Source of the DNA: Chitinophaga lutea
GTDB taxonomy: Bacteria > Bacteroidota > Bacteroidia > Chitinophagales > Chitinophagaceae
Length of the DNA stretch: 64,000 bases
Direction: 5' to 3'
Assembly (NCBI RefSeq): GCF_003813775.1
Contig: NZ_RPDH01000003.1
Span: 434,001 to 498,000 of the forward strand
Part shown: piece by piece, positions 33,299 to 41,608 of the stretch
How positions within the stretch are numbered: position 1 is the stretch's first letter
Layout: the number at the start of each line of letters is the position of its first letter
Notes under the pieces: model-generated
Told to the model about the DNA's origin: nothing
What the model saw: only the letters and a program-made list of their open reading frames with translations
Databases searched by the model: none
Position numbers and translations under genes: made by a program

Positions 33299-33992
33299 AA
33301 TGTCCTCCTTCATGATTTAACGGGGCGCGTTGCCAGTTGCGGGTCCAGTGCTGGTCCGTCTGAACGTGCCCTTTTCTTACATATTTGAATACGTTGCGGG
33401 AAAAATCCTCCACGCCGTATCCGTTTACATTGCGGGTAACGATGCCTTCCATGGTGGCCGGTGTTCCGCTGTGGGCGTCGCAGGGGGCGAAAGCCCCGGG
33501 CCCTTTGACGATGGCCAGTACGTCGTGCTCGAATACCTGCTGCGAGGCGGGCGGGGCGCATATCCCCAGTTCCGGTACCGTGGGCAGGCCGAGCATGGCG
33601 GCGTAGAATTTCGTTTCCTCCCAGCTCAGCCAGCGGCCCAGTTCCCTGACCCCGAACACGAAGAAGTGGGCGGGGAGTTGCCGGTACCGGAGAGAGTGCA
33701 CCGCATAGAGGTTTTCCCCGAATATTTCGAGGTCGCCGAGGTCGTTTTTCACCAGCTGCCAGAATCGGCGGATGCTTTCGGTCCACGGTGAAACGGTGGG
33801 CGCCGCATGCGAGCGCGCAAACACCCCGTGCCGCGAGAGGCAGTTGTTTTCCCCGTCGAGTTTTTCCGTATGCACGAGCTGGGGAATCTTTGAAAGATGC
33901 GCCCAATAATCATGCTGAATCCTGTCGTCGCTGCTGGTCCCGGGCGAAAAAGGGTAATGGTAGGTACGGCCGTATTTTTCTGAGATAGCCAT
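33282..33992 (-). CDS. RNA ligase, ATP-dependent (nucleotidyltransferase fold)
   Basis: About 236 aa. The nucleotidyltransferase motifs are in order: motif I TEKLDGENN with the adenylated lysine near residue 44, motif III-like LEIFGENLYAVHS, motif IV MEGIVTRN, and motif V VFKYVRKGHV. There is no helicase or OB-fold extension of the DNA ligase type, and the compact size fits stand-alone bacterial RNA ligases. It should seal 5'-phosphate and 3'-OH RNA ends in the cytoplasm. First gene of an operon with HD-Pnk, which makes such ends. The start at 33992 avoids a weak upstream extension to 34016. Confidence 0.83.
   Translation of the reverse strand: MAISEKYGRTYHYPFSPGTSSDDRIQHDYWAHLSKIPQLVHTEKLDGENNCLSRHGVFARSHAAPTVSPWTESIRRFWQLVKNDLGDLEIFGENLYAVHSLRYRQLPAHFFVFGVRELGRWLSWEETKFYAAMLGLPTVPELGICAPPASQQVFEHDVLAIVKGPGAFAPCDAHSGTPATMEGIVTRNVNGYGVEDFSRNVFKYVRKGHVQTDQHWTRNWQRAPLNHEGGHYVDHQ
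33304..33309 (-). promoter_or_regulatory. Strong Shine-Dalgarno sequence deciding the HD-Pnk start
   Basis: AGGAGG on the minus strand, 5 nt from the ATG at 33298. Such a strong site is unusual in Bacteroidota and lies inside the end of the RNA ligase gene, which suits re-initiation at the overlap. Confidence 0.6.
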
Positions 33993-34299
33993 ATAACTTT
34001 TGTTTAGATGCAACAATAAAATCCCTGACCGGGCGGATGGGAGTGCCCGGTGAATCGATGGTTAATATGTCGAACCTGTTACATGGCGCAAGGCGTTGTA
34101 ATTTTTGCGTAATGAGGGGGCAAAGATAGTGATTATATTTTTGCTTCGTCACAACAATTGAACCCTGCGCCGCGTTATCCGATTAACAACCCCGGCATCA
34201 CCGGCCGATCACTAAAGCAGCAGCCCTTAAACATAACAACAGCACCTCACTCCGGTAGTGTATCCACTCACTGCGTGCATACGCATAAATCTTGATGTT
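33993..34299. other. Intergenic region between the RNA-repair operon and an exported protein gene
   Basis: No gene seen. On the minus strand, a TATCTTTG element at 34121-34128 is a candidate promoter for the RNA ligase operon and implies a leader of ~120 nt. In that leader lies a perfect 7-bp inverted repeat (ACCGGGC at 34028-34034, GCCCGGT at 34045-34051). On the plus strand nothing obvious precedes the gene at 34300. Confidence 0.45.
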
Positions 34300-34833
34300 A
34301 TGAGACATTTTCAATGGTTATGTCTGTTGGGAGCTTTCGTTACCTGCGTGCCCGTTATGGCGCAAGACAGCACCGCTGCGCCGCGGCATCCTGAAAAAGA
34401 CATCGTTCACAGCCTCTTCGGCCGCAGCCGCGAAGACCTGTTCTGCAACTATCTCAAAGTATCCCGCGGCGAAAGGGCCATCTTCCTCGAAGCGCTGACC
34501 CAGTACGAAGCCGAAAAAGATCCGTATATCCAGGAACGCATCGCGCTGCTGAAGGTGTACAACGAAAAATACACCTCGCTCGACGAACCGATGATGAATT
34601 CGCTGACCAAAAACATCATCCGGAACGACAAGGAATTCGTGGCCCTGCAAACCCGCTTTTACCGCCGGATGATCAACCTGCTGGGCGGTACCCGCGCGGC
34701 GATGTTCTTTCAGCTCGACAATTACCTGGAACTCAGCACACGCCTGTATATACAGGACGACCTGCCCTTCATCAAGGAACTGGAATCCGACCGGAAGCTG
34801 GCCGTGGCGCGGATGAAGGCGAATATTAACTGA
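34300..34833 (+). CDS. Exported helical protein of unknown function
   Basis: About 177 aa with a signal peptide (WLCLLGAFVTCVPVMAQ). The mature part is charged and helical (EALTQYEAEKDPYIQERIAL, KYTSLDEPMMNSLTKNIIRN, FYRRMINLLGG). It resembles in style the small periplasmic sensor or chaperone proteins of the Spy or CpxP kind, but without their LTxxQ motif, so no function is assigned. The start at ATG 34300 gives the signal peptide; a GTG further upstream (34258) is unlikely. It is separated from the next gene by 88 bp. Confidence 0.65.
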   Translation: MRHFQWLCLLGAFVTCVPVMAQDSTAAPRHPEKDIVHSLFGRSREDLFCNYLKVSRGERAIFLEALTQYEAEKDPYIQERIALLKVYNEKYTSLDEPMMNSLTKNIIRNDKEFVALQTRFYRRMINLLGGTRAAMFFQLDNYLELSTRLYIQDDLPFIKELESDRKLAVARMKANIN

Positions 34834-34921
34834 CCGCTTCCGAAAATGATCTATCTTTATTGCCGGTGGCGGGTGATTCCGCCGCTGTGTTTATTCCCGC
34901 GCGGAACAGAAAGACAGAACT

Positions 34922-36253
34922 ATGCACCGGAAGAATTTTAATGTTATTTGTACCCTTTTAATCGGTTTTTTTCTCAGTTCCTCCTGCACCAAGGAAGAAA
35001 GGCAAAGCAAGATGGCGGGCATACTGGAATTCAGCATTCCGTCGCTGGCCAAACCGTTTATCATTAACCAGTTTAACCGTTCGGTGTACAACCCCGACAG
35101 CGTACATTACACGACCGACCTGACGGCCCTGAAAGCGACATTCACACTGCCGCCCGGCGCCACTCTGAAAATAGGGGATGTGGTGCAGGAATCCGGCGTA
35201 ACGGTGAATGATTTCTCCAAACCGGTGGTTTACACGGTGGTGGCGGAAGACGGTAAAACCATGCATAATTATACCGCAAGTATCCTGCTCACGCTGGATC
35301 CAAAGGCGGTAACCTGGCGGCGGCTCTCTGCCGAAGGTTTCGGCGCTTTCCAGGACGCCAGCACCGCGGTGTTTCTCGGCCGCGTATATTCGGCGGCATT
35401 CACCCTCAACAGCAGTACACCCAATACCTGGGGCCTTTATTTTACCGGCGACGGCAATGCCTGGACGCGCGTAAGGGCCGCGGACGATAAAAAGGATTCC
35501 ATTCCCCTGGCCGCTCACGGCCGCCTGGTTGCTTTTAAAGAAAAGCTCTGGCTGCTGGGAGGACTGCGGAAAGATGCGGTGCTGAACACGATCTGGAGCA
35601 CTTCCGACGGGCAGGCATGGACGCGCTCCGATGCTGCCGACCCCTCCACGCGCTGGAGCCCCCGGGAACGCCTCAACGCGGTAGTCGCCGGCGACGCGCT
35701 TTGGGTCATCGGCGGGAACGAATACCCCGCCAATGGCAACCCCGCCGTGAGCGGCAAGGCGCTGAACGATGTATGGAGCAGCGTGGACGGACTGGTGTGG
35801 ACGAAGAGAGTGGCCGCCGCGGCATTCCCGGCACGTTCCAACCCCGCCGTGTTCCTCTACAAAAACCGGATATATCTCGCCGGCGGTGCGGACAACAACA
35901 AACAATACCTCAACGATATCTGGTACACGGAAAACGGGCTGGAATGGAAACAGGTGGCAACGGTAACCCCACCGCCCGCACGGGAGGGGTACAAGATCCT
36001 GGTGAACAAAAGCCAGCTGCTGCTCGTCGGCGGCACCAACGGCGCCAATACGTACGGCGACCTGTGGGTATCCGAAGACGACGGCGTGAACTGGAAACAG
36101 ATCACCGACCCGAAAGATTCCCGGTCCCTGCCCGCAGATTTTCCCAAACGCGCTTATTACGACGCCTTTACCAGCGGCAGAACGATCTGGATACTTGGCG
36201 GCCTCGATAATACCTCACCCGTGAAAGAGATCTGGCTGGGCAGTATGAACTGA
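34922..36253 (+). CDS. Kelch-repeat lipoprotein (DUF6242 type)
   Basis: 443 aa. A lipoprotein signal ends at SSSC (Cys ~22). Residues ~30-125 form an Ig-like domain (FSIPSLAKPFIINQF, VVYTVVAEDGKTMHNYTASI). From ~135 to the end there are kelch-type beta-propeller blades (KLWLLGGLRKDAVLNTIWST, ALWVIGGNEYP, RIYLAGGADNNKQYLNDIWY, QLLLVGGTNG, TIWILGGLDN). This pattern is that of DUF6242 surface proteins of Bacteroidota, probably glycan or ligand binding. It is 7 bp upstream of a cellobiose epimerase gene, so they form an operon. Possible -7 element TATCTTTA at 34852-34859. Confidence 0.8.
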   Translation: MHRKNFNVICTLLIGFFLSSSCTKEERQSKMAGILEFSIPSLAKPFIINQFNRSVYNPDSVHYTTDLTALKATFTLPPGATLKIGDVVQESGVTVNDFSKPVVYTVVAEDGKTMHNYTASILLTLDPKAVTWRRLSAEGFGAFQDASTAVFLGRVYSAAFTLNSSTPNTWGLYFTGDGNAWTRVRAADDKKDSIPLAAHGRLVAFKEKLWLLGGLRKDAVLNTIWSTSDGQAWTRSDAADPSTRWSPRERLNAVVAGDALWVIGGNEYPANGNPAVSGKALNDVWSSVDGLVWTKRVAAAAFPARSNPAVFLYKNRIYLAGGADNNKQYLNDIWYTENGLEWKQVATVTPPPAREGYKILVNKSQLLLVGGTNGANTYGDLWVSEDDGVNWKQITDPKDSRSLPADFPKRAYYDAFTSGRTIWILGGLDNTSPVKEIWLGSMN

Positions 36254-36260
36254 GGGCAGT

Positions 36261-37460
36261 ATGTCCAAAGCAAATAAGACAATCATGCAGGAACAACTCA
36301 GACAGGCATTGCAGGCGGAATTGAACGCGATTCTCGATTTCTGGCTGCAGCACAGCATGGATGAAAAATTCGGCGGTTTTTACGGCAAGCTGTTCAACGA
36401 CAACCGGCCCGACCCGTTCGCCGTCAAAGGCGCGGTGTTGAATGCGGGGATCCTGCGCGCCTTCTCGGCCGCCTACCAGGCCACCCAGCATGCGCCGTAC
36501 CTGCAGGCCGCGCACCGGGCTTTCTCTTATATTGCGGAATACTTTTTAGACAAGGAATACGGCGGCGTGGTGTGGAGCGTGGACTATACCGGCAACCCCG
36601 TCGAAACCAAAAAACAGGTGTATGCCATCGCCCGCGTGATCGACGCGTTCAGCGAATATTACAAAGTGTCGCAGCACCAGGTGGCGAAAGACAGGGCTAC
36701 CGGCCTCTACAGCCTGCTCCAGTTATACGGCTACGATTGTGTGTGCGGCGGATACCTGCAGGCCTTCAGCCGCGACTGGAAAGAGATCAGCGACCTGCGC
36801 ATGTTCACCCGCGACGCGAATGAAAAAAAATCCGCCAACACCCATCTCCAGATACTCGACGCTTATGTGAACCTGTATTCCATCTGGCCCGACGAGGGAC
36901 TGAAAACGCACATCCGCGACCTGCTGGTGGTGTTCCACGAAAAGATCGTGGATAAAAAAACAGGGCATCTGCAGCTGTTTTTTGAAGAAGACTGGCTGGT
37001 CAAAAGCAATACGGTTTCTTACGGTTACGATATGCAGGCCAGCTGGTTATTACCCGCGGCGGCCAAAGCGATCGGCGATGAAGCCATGCAGGAAAAGTCG
37101 GCGGTGCTGGCTATCCAGCTGGTGGAAGCCGCCAAAGCCGGCCAGGATACCGACGGTGGGTTCTGGAACGAATTTGCGCCCGATAACCAGCACCTCGTTA
37201 TGGAAAAACTCTGGTGGCCGCAGGCCGAGGCCATCACCGGCCTCATCAATGCCTGGCAGCTCAGTGCAAACCCGGCTTACCTGGAGTCTGCGAACCAGGT
37301 GTGGCAGTTTGTCTGCGATCACCTCCGCGACCGTAAAAACGGCGAATGGTTCTGGGGTGTGCGTAAAGACAGAACGGTGATGGATGAGGAAAAAGTGGGC
37401 ATGTGGAAAACGCCCAACCACAACAGCCGCGTGTGTATGGAAGCACTGAAGCGGCTATAG
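36261..37460 (+). CDS. Cellobiose 2-epimerase (AGE superfamily)
   Basis: 399 aa, (alpha/alpha)6 barrel. The N-terminal FWLQHSMDEKFGGFYG, the VDYTG and KKQVYAIARVIDAFSEYY segment, NTHLQILDAYVNL, KSNTVSYGYDMQASWLL, KLWWPQAEAI, and the C-terminal MWKTPNHNSRVCMEAL match cellobiose 2-epimerases more closely than N-acylglucosamine epimerases. The enzyme epimerises reducing-end glucose to mannose in beta-1,4 disaccharides. The residue after NTHL is Q where many family members have H. No signal peptide, so cytoplasmic. Co-operonic with a surface kelch protein. Converges on the LuxR regulator with 5 bp between stops. Confidence 0.82.
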   Translation: MSKANKTIMQEQLRQALQAELNAILDFWLQHSMDEKFGGFYGKLFNDNRPDPFAVKGAVLNAGILRAFSAAYQATQHAPYLQAAHRAFSYIAEYFLDKEYGGVVWSVDYTGNPVETKKQVYAIARVIDAFSEYYKVSQHQVAKDRATGLYSLLQLYGYDCVCGGYLQAFSRDWKEISDLRMFTRDANEKKSANTHLQILDAYVNLYSIWPDEGLKTHIRDLLVVFHEKIVDKKTGHLQLFFEEDWLVKSNTVSYGYDMQASWLLPAAAKAIGDEAMQEKSAVLAIQLVEAAKAGQDTDGGFWNEFAPDNQHLVMEKLWWPQAEAITGLINAWQLSANPAYLESANQVWQFVCDHLRDRKNGEWFWGVRKDRTVMDEEKVGMWKTPNHNSRVCMEALKRL

Positions 37461-37465
37461 CGCGC

Positions 37466-38098
37466 TTACAGTATCCCGTGCTGTTTCGCGAAGTTCAGCA
37501 GGCCGGTGGTGTTCTTCAGTTCCAGCTTCCGCAGGATGTTTTTCCGGTGTGTGTTCACCGTCAGCTCCGAAATACACAACTGGTCCCCGATCTCCTTACT
37601 CGTCAATTCACTGCCCACCATTTTGATGATCTCCACTTCTCTTTTGGTGAGATGGTATTTTTTCATGAACTCATCCAGGAAATAAGGCGGCAACTGCGTC
37701 TGCGCGGGCAGCAGCTCCTCGAAGTAAGGCCGGCCTTCCAGCATGCCGGCGATGGCGCTTTTCAGCGCGGCGGCCGTGGCGTTTTTGAGCATGTAGCCGT
37801 CGGCGCCCAGCTTCTTTACTTCCGCCAGCAGTTGCGGCTGGTTGTAATTGGTGAGCACAAGTATTTTCAGGTGCCGGTATTCTTTCCGGATCAGTTCCAG
37901 TGCACGGATGCCGTCTATCTGCGGCATATTCAGGTCGAGCAGTAAAAAGTCGACCGGCGTTTCCGCCAGCCTGCTGAGCAATGCGCGGCCGTTGTTCACC
38001 GGCTCGAGTATTTCCCATTCCGGGTTTTCCTGCAGCACGGCCGTCAGGCCATCGATGAGCAACTGGTGATCGTCTGCGATCAGTAAGCGGATAGGCAT
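37466..38098 (-). CDS. NarL/LuxR-type response regulator
   Basis: 210 aa. The receiver domain (LLIADDHQLLIDGL, acceptor Asp in FLLLDLNMPQIDG around residue 55, Lys in YMLKNAT) is joined to a C-terminal LuxR helix-turn-helix (LTKREVEIIKMVGSELTSKE, LCISELTVNTHRKNILRKL). It is 2 bp downstream of the 7TM-DISM histidine kinase gene and is its obvious partner. Confidence 0.93.
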   Translation of the reverse strand: MPIRLLIADDHQLLIDGLTAVLQENPEWEILEPVNNGRALLSRLAETPVDFLLLDLNMPQIDGIRALELIRKEYRHLKILVLTNYNQPQLLAEVKKLGADGYMLKNATAAALKSAIAGMLEGRPYFEELLPAQTQLPPYFLDEFMKKYHLTKREVEIIKMVGSELTSKEIGDQLCISELTVNTHRKNILRKLELKNTTGLLNFAKQHGIL

Positions 38099-38100
38099 AT

Positions 38101-39885
38101 TCAGCTATTCAATTTTTCAGGTAAGGGTAAAGTGATGTCGATGATGGTGCCTTTGCCGGGCGTACTGTCGATGTTCATATGTCCTTCGAGGTAGCCCACC
38201 TTGGCGTGCACGCTGCGCAAAAGCCCCGGCGCTGCCCGTTCCGGCGGCATGCCTTTCCCGTTGTCTTCCACCATCAGCGAGCAGCTGTCGTCGTGCTCAA
38301 TCAGCTGGATGAGCACATTGGCGGCGCCGGCATGTTTCAGGATGTTCTGCAGCAGCTCCTGTACGAGCCGATAGAGCGTGTGCAGGAAGTTGAGCGGCCG
38401 TTGCCGGTCTTCCGTAAACCCGATGATGATCAGCTCGATATGGATCTGACCCGATGCATTCGCCTGCTGCACCATGTCTTCCACGGCATGCCGGAACCCG
38501 TATTTTTCCATGGCGACGGGTGTGAGCTGGTGGCTGATGGTGCGCACGGTGTGGCTGATTTCCTGCAGCAGTCCGGCTGCCTGTTCTGTTTTTCCCGCAT
38601 TCACCTGCAGCGAGGTCAGCGCCAGCATGGCGCCCAGTTCGTCGTGCAGGCGGTCGGCGAGGGCTTTTCTTTCTTTTTCTTCCACTGTTACGATGGTATC
38701 CGTCAGTGCTTTCTGTTGCCGGTTCAAAGCCACCAGCGCCGCTTCCTTTTCTTTCCGGTAGCTCGAAAAACGTGCCGCCAGCCCGAACGTAATGATGATC
38801 ATTTCCAGCGCCACGCCGGTGAAGATGCCGTAATGCGCCACGAAGGAGGGTAGCTGCACCTTCCCGAGATGGTACAGGTTTTCGAGCACGACGAATACCA
38901 GCAGCATCACGTTGGCCACCAGGTAAATGAGCGCGGCCCTGTTTTTTTGCAGGGCCTTGCGGACAAGCGTATAAGTGACGAACAGCACGGCCGCCATTGA
39001 AAACAATGGCAGCGCCTGCTGGATGCGCATGCTGGCTTCCACGAAACGGGTGTACGGCACGGGCCAGAGCACCAGCACGACAAACACCAGCCACACACCC
39101 TGGAACAGGCGGATGGGCCAGCTCCTGCGGATGCCGGTGTACGCGGTGATGAATTGCAGGGCGAGTATGAGGTTCAGGAACACGAACAAAGGCCGCGAGC
39201 GGCTGGGGAAAAAGGAGGAACCGGGCCAGATGTAATGGAAGCCCAGCCCTTTGTTGGCCCATATCCAGAGCAGCACGCTGGTCACGTAAATCGCGTACCA
39301 GCCGTACACCGCATCACGGGTGGTGCAAAAAAGGAAACAGCCGAATAAAATGATAAGGACGATGATACCGGTGAATATGCCATTCGCGAGCGCATCCGTT
39401 ACCTGTTGCTGCTGCAATTGTTCCCGCGTGCGGAGGTACAGCGGCGCCTGCAGCGACTCGTGGTGTTTCTCGACTTTCAGCAGGTAGAGCGGAGCTACCG
39501 GCTGCAGCGGAAAAACGAATGTATTGTGCACGAGGGGGCGCTGCGCAAAAGGATGGAAATCGCCGGTGATGTGCAGCAGCCGGGGAGCACCTGCAACGGC
39601 ATACAGCTCGAGGTGGTTGATGTGCGCATTGTCTGCTACCAGGCACCAGTCCTGGCCGGGCGGCACGCCGGTCAGCGCTATCCAGAATATCGAGGTGGTG
39701 AAGCCGGGATTGAGAAAAGCGGAGGGCAGCGGTTTGAACCTGCCTTCCTGGAAGGCCGCATACACGGCAGGAGCCTGCATTTCTCGGCTCTTGTCTTCAT
39801 ATACCGTAAACACCGGCGCTTGCGCTTTTGCAAAGATGTGCAACAGCAACAAGCCGGTTATCAGCAAGGCTCTCGGCATGGGCAT
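38101..39885 (-). CDS. 7TM-DISM sensor histidine kinase (HisKA_3 type)
   Basis: 594 aa. After a signal peptide, an extracytoplasmic 7TMR-DISMED2 domain (about 25-160) binds carbohydrate-like ligands. Seven membrane helices follow (about 180-390), then a short coiled coil, the HisKA_3 dimerisation domain with ALADRLHDELGAML (His ~420) and an HATPase with an N-box-like LVQELLQNILKHA and DNGKGMP. This combination is frequent in Bacteroidota and usually senses sugars or other small solutes outside the cell. The gene starts at ATG 39885 or 39879. It is in one operon with the LuxR regulator. Confidence 0.9.
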   Translation of the reverse strand: MPMPRALLITGLLLLHIFAKAQAPVFTVYEDKSREMQAPAVYAAFQEGRFKPLPSAFLNPGFTTSIFWIALTGVPPGQDWCLVADNAHINHLELYAVAGAPRLLHITGDFHPFAQRPLVHNTFVFPLQPVAPLYLLKVEKHHESLQAPLYLRTREQLQQQQVTDALANGIFTGIIVLIILFGCFLFCTTRDAVYGWYAIYVTSVLLWIWANKGLGFHYIWPGSSFFPSRSRPLFVFLNLILALQFITAYTGIRRSWPIRLFQGVWLVFVVLVLWPVPYTRFVEASMRIQQALPLFSMAAVLFVTYTLVRKALQKNRAALIYLVANVMLLVFVVLENLYHLGKVQLPSFVAHYGIFTGVALEMIIITFGLAARFSSYRKEKEAALVALNRQQKALTDTIVTVEEKERKALADRLHDELGAMLALTSLQVNAGKTEQAAGLLQEISHTVRTISHQLTPVAMEKYGFRHAVEDMVQQANASGQIHIELIIIGFTEDRQRPLNFLHTLYRLVQELLQNILKHAGAANVLIQLIEHDDSCSLMVEDNGKGMPPERAAPGLLRSVHAKVGYLEGHMNIDSTPGKGTIIDITLPLPEKLNS

Positions 39886-40028
39886 GGGATAAATACGGGT
39901 ACAAGATAAGGATATTACGGGCGTATTGCAAGCGCCGGCGTTGTATTCCGGTGCCGGATTGCCACGAATGCCATCAATGCCAGGTGGCCGTCCGGTGCGT
40001 GGCGGGGAGGTCGCGGGCGGATGCTTCA

Positions 40029-40163
40029 GTTTGTTTTTAACGATGTATTAAAACATCACCACCCCGTAGCGAACAATCGCCGGCCGCTGCATCTTATGGA
40101 GGCTGTTTGTTTTTAACGATACATCAAAGCGTCACCACCCCGTAGCGAACAATCGCCGGGCGC
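40029..40163. repeat. 59-bp direct duplication that includes the 3' end of a gene
   Basis: GTTTGTTTTTAACGAT at 40029 and 40105 begin two copies, 76 bp apart, both ending around CCCCGTAGCGAACAATCGCC. The right copy contains the last ten codons and stop of the minus-strand gene at 40132; the left copy still encodes GRRLFATGW and a stop but has no gene behind it. It is a local partial duplication of a gene end. Confidence 0.75.
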
Positions 40164-40869
40164 CTTTCAGGCCGCAGCGCTGATATTGGTGATAGGCTTG
40201 TGCTACCTTTTCGTGCGTGACTGCGTGCGGTTCTTTTTTCAGCCAGCTGTCGAGCATGGCGTCGAGTGTATAAGCCTCGGGCGAGAGGAGGTGGGTGGTC
40301 CAGATGAGCGGCGTGGCGCCCGTTTGCCGGATGGCATCGTAAAAGTAGGGGCGGCTGGCGCAGGCGAAGATGGCGACCTCCCTTTTCAGCGTATCCGTTT
40401 TGCGGGGAAATTGGGCCAGGGAAAAGTCCATCAGGCCATTATGTCCTACAAAACAAATTAATCTTGCTTCGCCGCCCGCGGGGATGTTTTCGATGCGGTG
40501 TTTTTGATGGCCGCCGGCGTACTGCAGGAAGTCCGTCAACGCCGTTTTCATATAGGCGCCGTCATAAGCGTCCGCCACCAGGTGCACCCCCGTGGTGCGG
40601 TGTTTGAATATGATACGTTCGGGTATGTATGGCTTCGGGTGCTGGATGAGGCGCAGGAATTGCCATTCCGGCTGTTTTTTCAGGAATGTCTTGACGCCGT
40701 AACCGCAACCCCAGTAGAGGTTATTGGCGGGGTCCTGCCCGTTGCCGATTCTGGCGGGCACTTTTACGATGCCCTGGTTGGCATTGTCGCAAAGCGCTAC
40801 GATAACATGGACCGTAGGTGTTTGGGAAAAGGCTGACAGCGGCAGCAACAGAAAAAGGAGGCAGCGCAT
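40132..40869 (-). CDS. Exported protein with clan CD (caspase-fold) peptidase-like motifs
   Basis: 245 aa with a signal peptide (CLLFLLLPLSAFSQ). The clan CD pattern is four hydrophobic residues then His-Gly, and later four hydrophobic residues then Ala-Cys. Here ICFVGHNGLMDF and VAIFACASRPYF fit, except that an Asn sits between His and Gly. The N-terminal part (VHVIVALCDNANQGIVKVP) also resembles the first strand of caspase folds. I do not recognise a named family and no proteolysis is shown. A hydrolase of another kind remains possible. Its 3' end is duplicated just downstream. Secreted or periplasmic location is likely. Confidence 0.6.
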   Translation of the reverse strand: MRCLLFLLLPLSAFSQTPTVHVIVALCDNANQGIVKVPARIGNGQDPANNLYWGCGYGVKTFLKKQPEWQFLRLIQHPKPYIPERIIFKHRTTGVHLVADAYDGAYMKTALTDFLQYAGGHQKHRIENIPAGGEARLICFVGHNGLMDFSLAQFPRKTDTLKREVAIFACASRPYFYDAIRQTGATPLIWTTHLLSPEAYTLDAMLDSWLKKEPHAVTHEKVAQAYHQYQRCGLKGARRLFATGW

Positions 40870-41030
40870 GGGGGTGTGTTTGCAATAAGATGCGTGCGGG
40901 ATGATTTTCCATACGTCATCAATGCGCGATGTGGTTTACCCGCTCCGGTATCAGGCAGGAAAATAACGCGTGTTCAGGTAATAGTATAGCTTGAAAAATC
41001 ATACTGGTCGGGCATTACAGGCAAGCAAGC

Positions 41031-41504
41031 CTAATTCGCCTGCGACGTGCGGTTGGCCCGCAGGCCGAAGAACCACACCCACCCGATCAGCACCAGCTGC
41101 AGGGGAACCCGCAGCCACAGATAGCCCGGGCCTTTGCCGCCCGTAGTGGCGTTTTGATAGTCGATATGGTGCAGCGCCGCGTAAATATTGGCCGGCAATA
41201 CCAGTACAAAAAAGATGATCAGCAAAATAGCGGCCCAGCGGCGGTAACGCTGGAACAATAATCCAATTCCGCCCGCAATTTCCAGCAGGCCGGTGAGGAT
41301 GATCAGCTCCCGTTTGAAAGGCACTGCCTCCGGCAGCATCATCTGCATGCCCTCTAGGTACACGAAATGCCCCATGGCCGTAAAACAGAGCATCACACAC
41401 ATGGCGATGCACCCGCTCAGCCAGGGATTCCAGACTTTCGTAATCGCTTTCAGCGCCAGCAGCGCGATGCCGAATGCCGTCAATAATACCAGCAACACAA
41501 TCAT
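41031..41504 (-). CDS. DoxX-like four-helix membrane protein
   Basis: 157 aa. Four hydrophobic helices are visible: residues ~1-20, 30-50, 66-88 (ELIILTGLLEIAGGIGLLF), 90-110 (WAAILLIIFFVLVLPANIY) and a final one (LQLVLIGWVWFFGL). The G-x-LE-GGIGLL pattern is the DoxX/DoxD family signature. These proteins of unclear function are found with redox or thiosulfate enzymes, but no such gene is adjacent. It is on its own and divergent from the sialidase gene. Confidence 0.78.
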   Translation of the reverse strand: MIVLLVLLTAFGIALLALKAITKVWNPWLSGCIAMCVMLCFTAMGHFVYLEGMQMMLPEAVPFKRELIILTGLLEIAGGIGLLFQRYRRWAAILLIIFFVLVLPANIYAALHHIDYQNATTGGKGPGYLWLRVPLQLVLIGWVWFFGLRANRTSQAN

Positions 41505-41608
41505 ACACCGATAATTTCCTTAAAAATACCGCATAATTTGGCAATGTGATTTGACTATCCTATTTTTAATATGTAGAACATATCCACAATAACCAAAATC
41601 CACGTATC

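Noticed and set aside
36261..37460. N-acylglucosamine 2-epimerase of a sialic acid pathway
   Set aside because: The AGE protein has motifs closer to cellobiose epimerases and lies in another operon with a kelch protein, separated from the sialidase by four genes.
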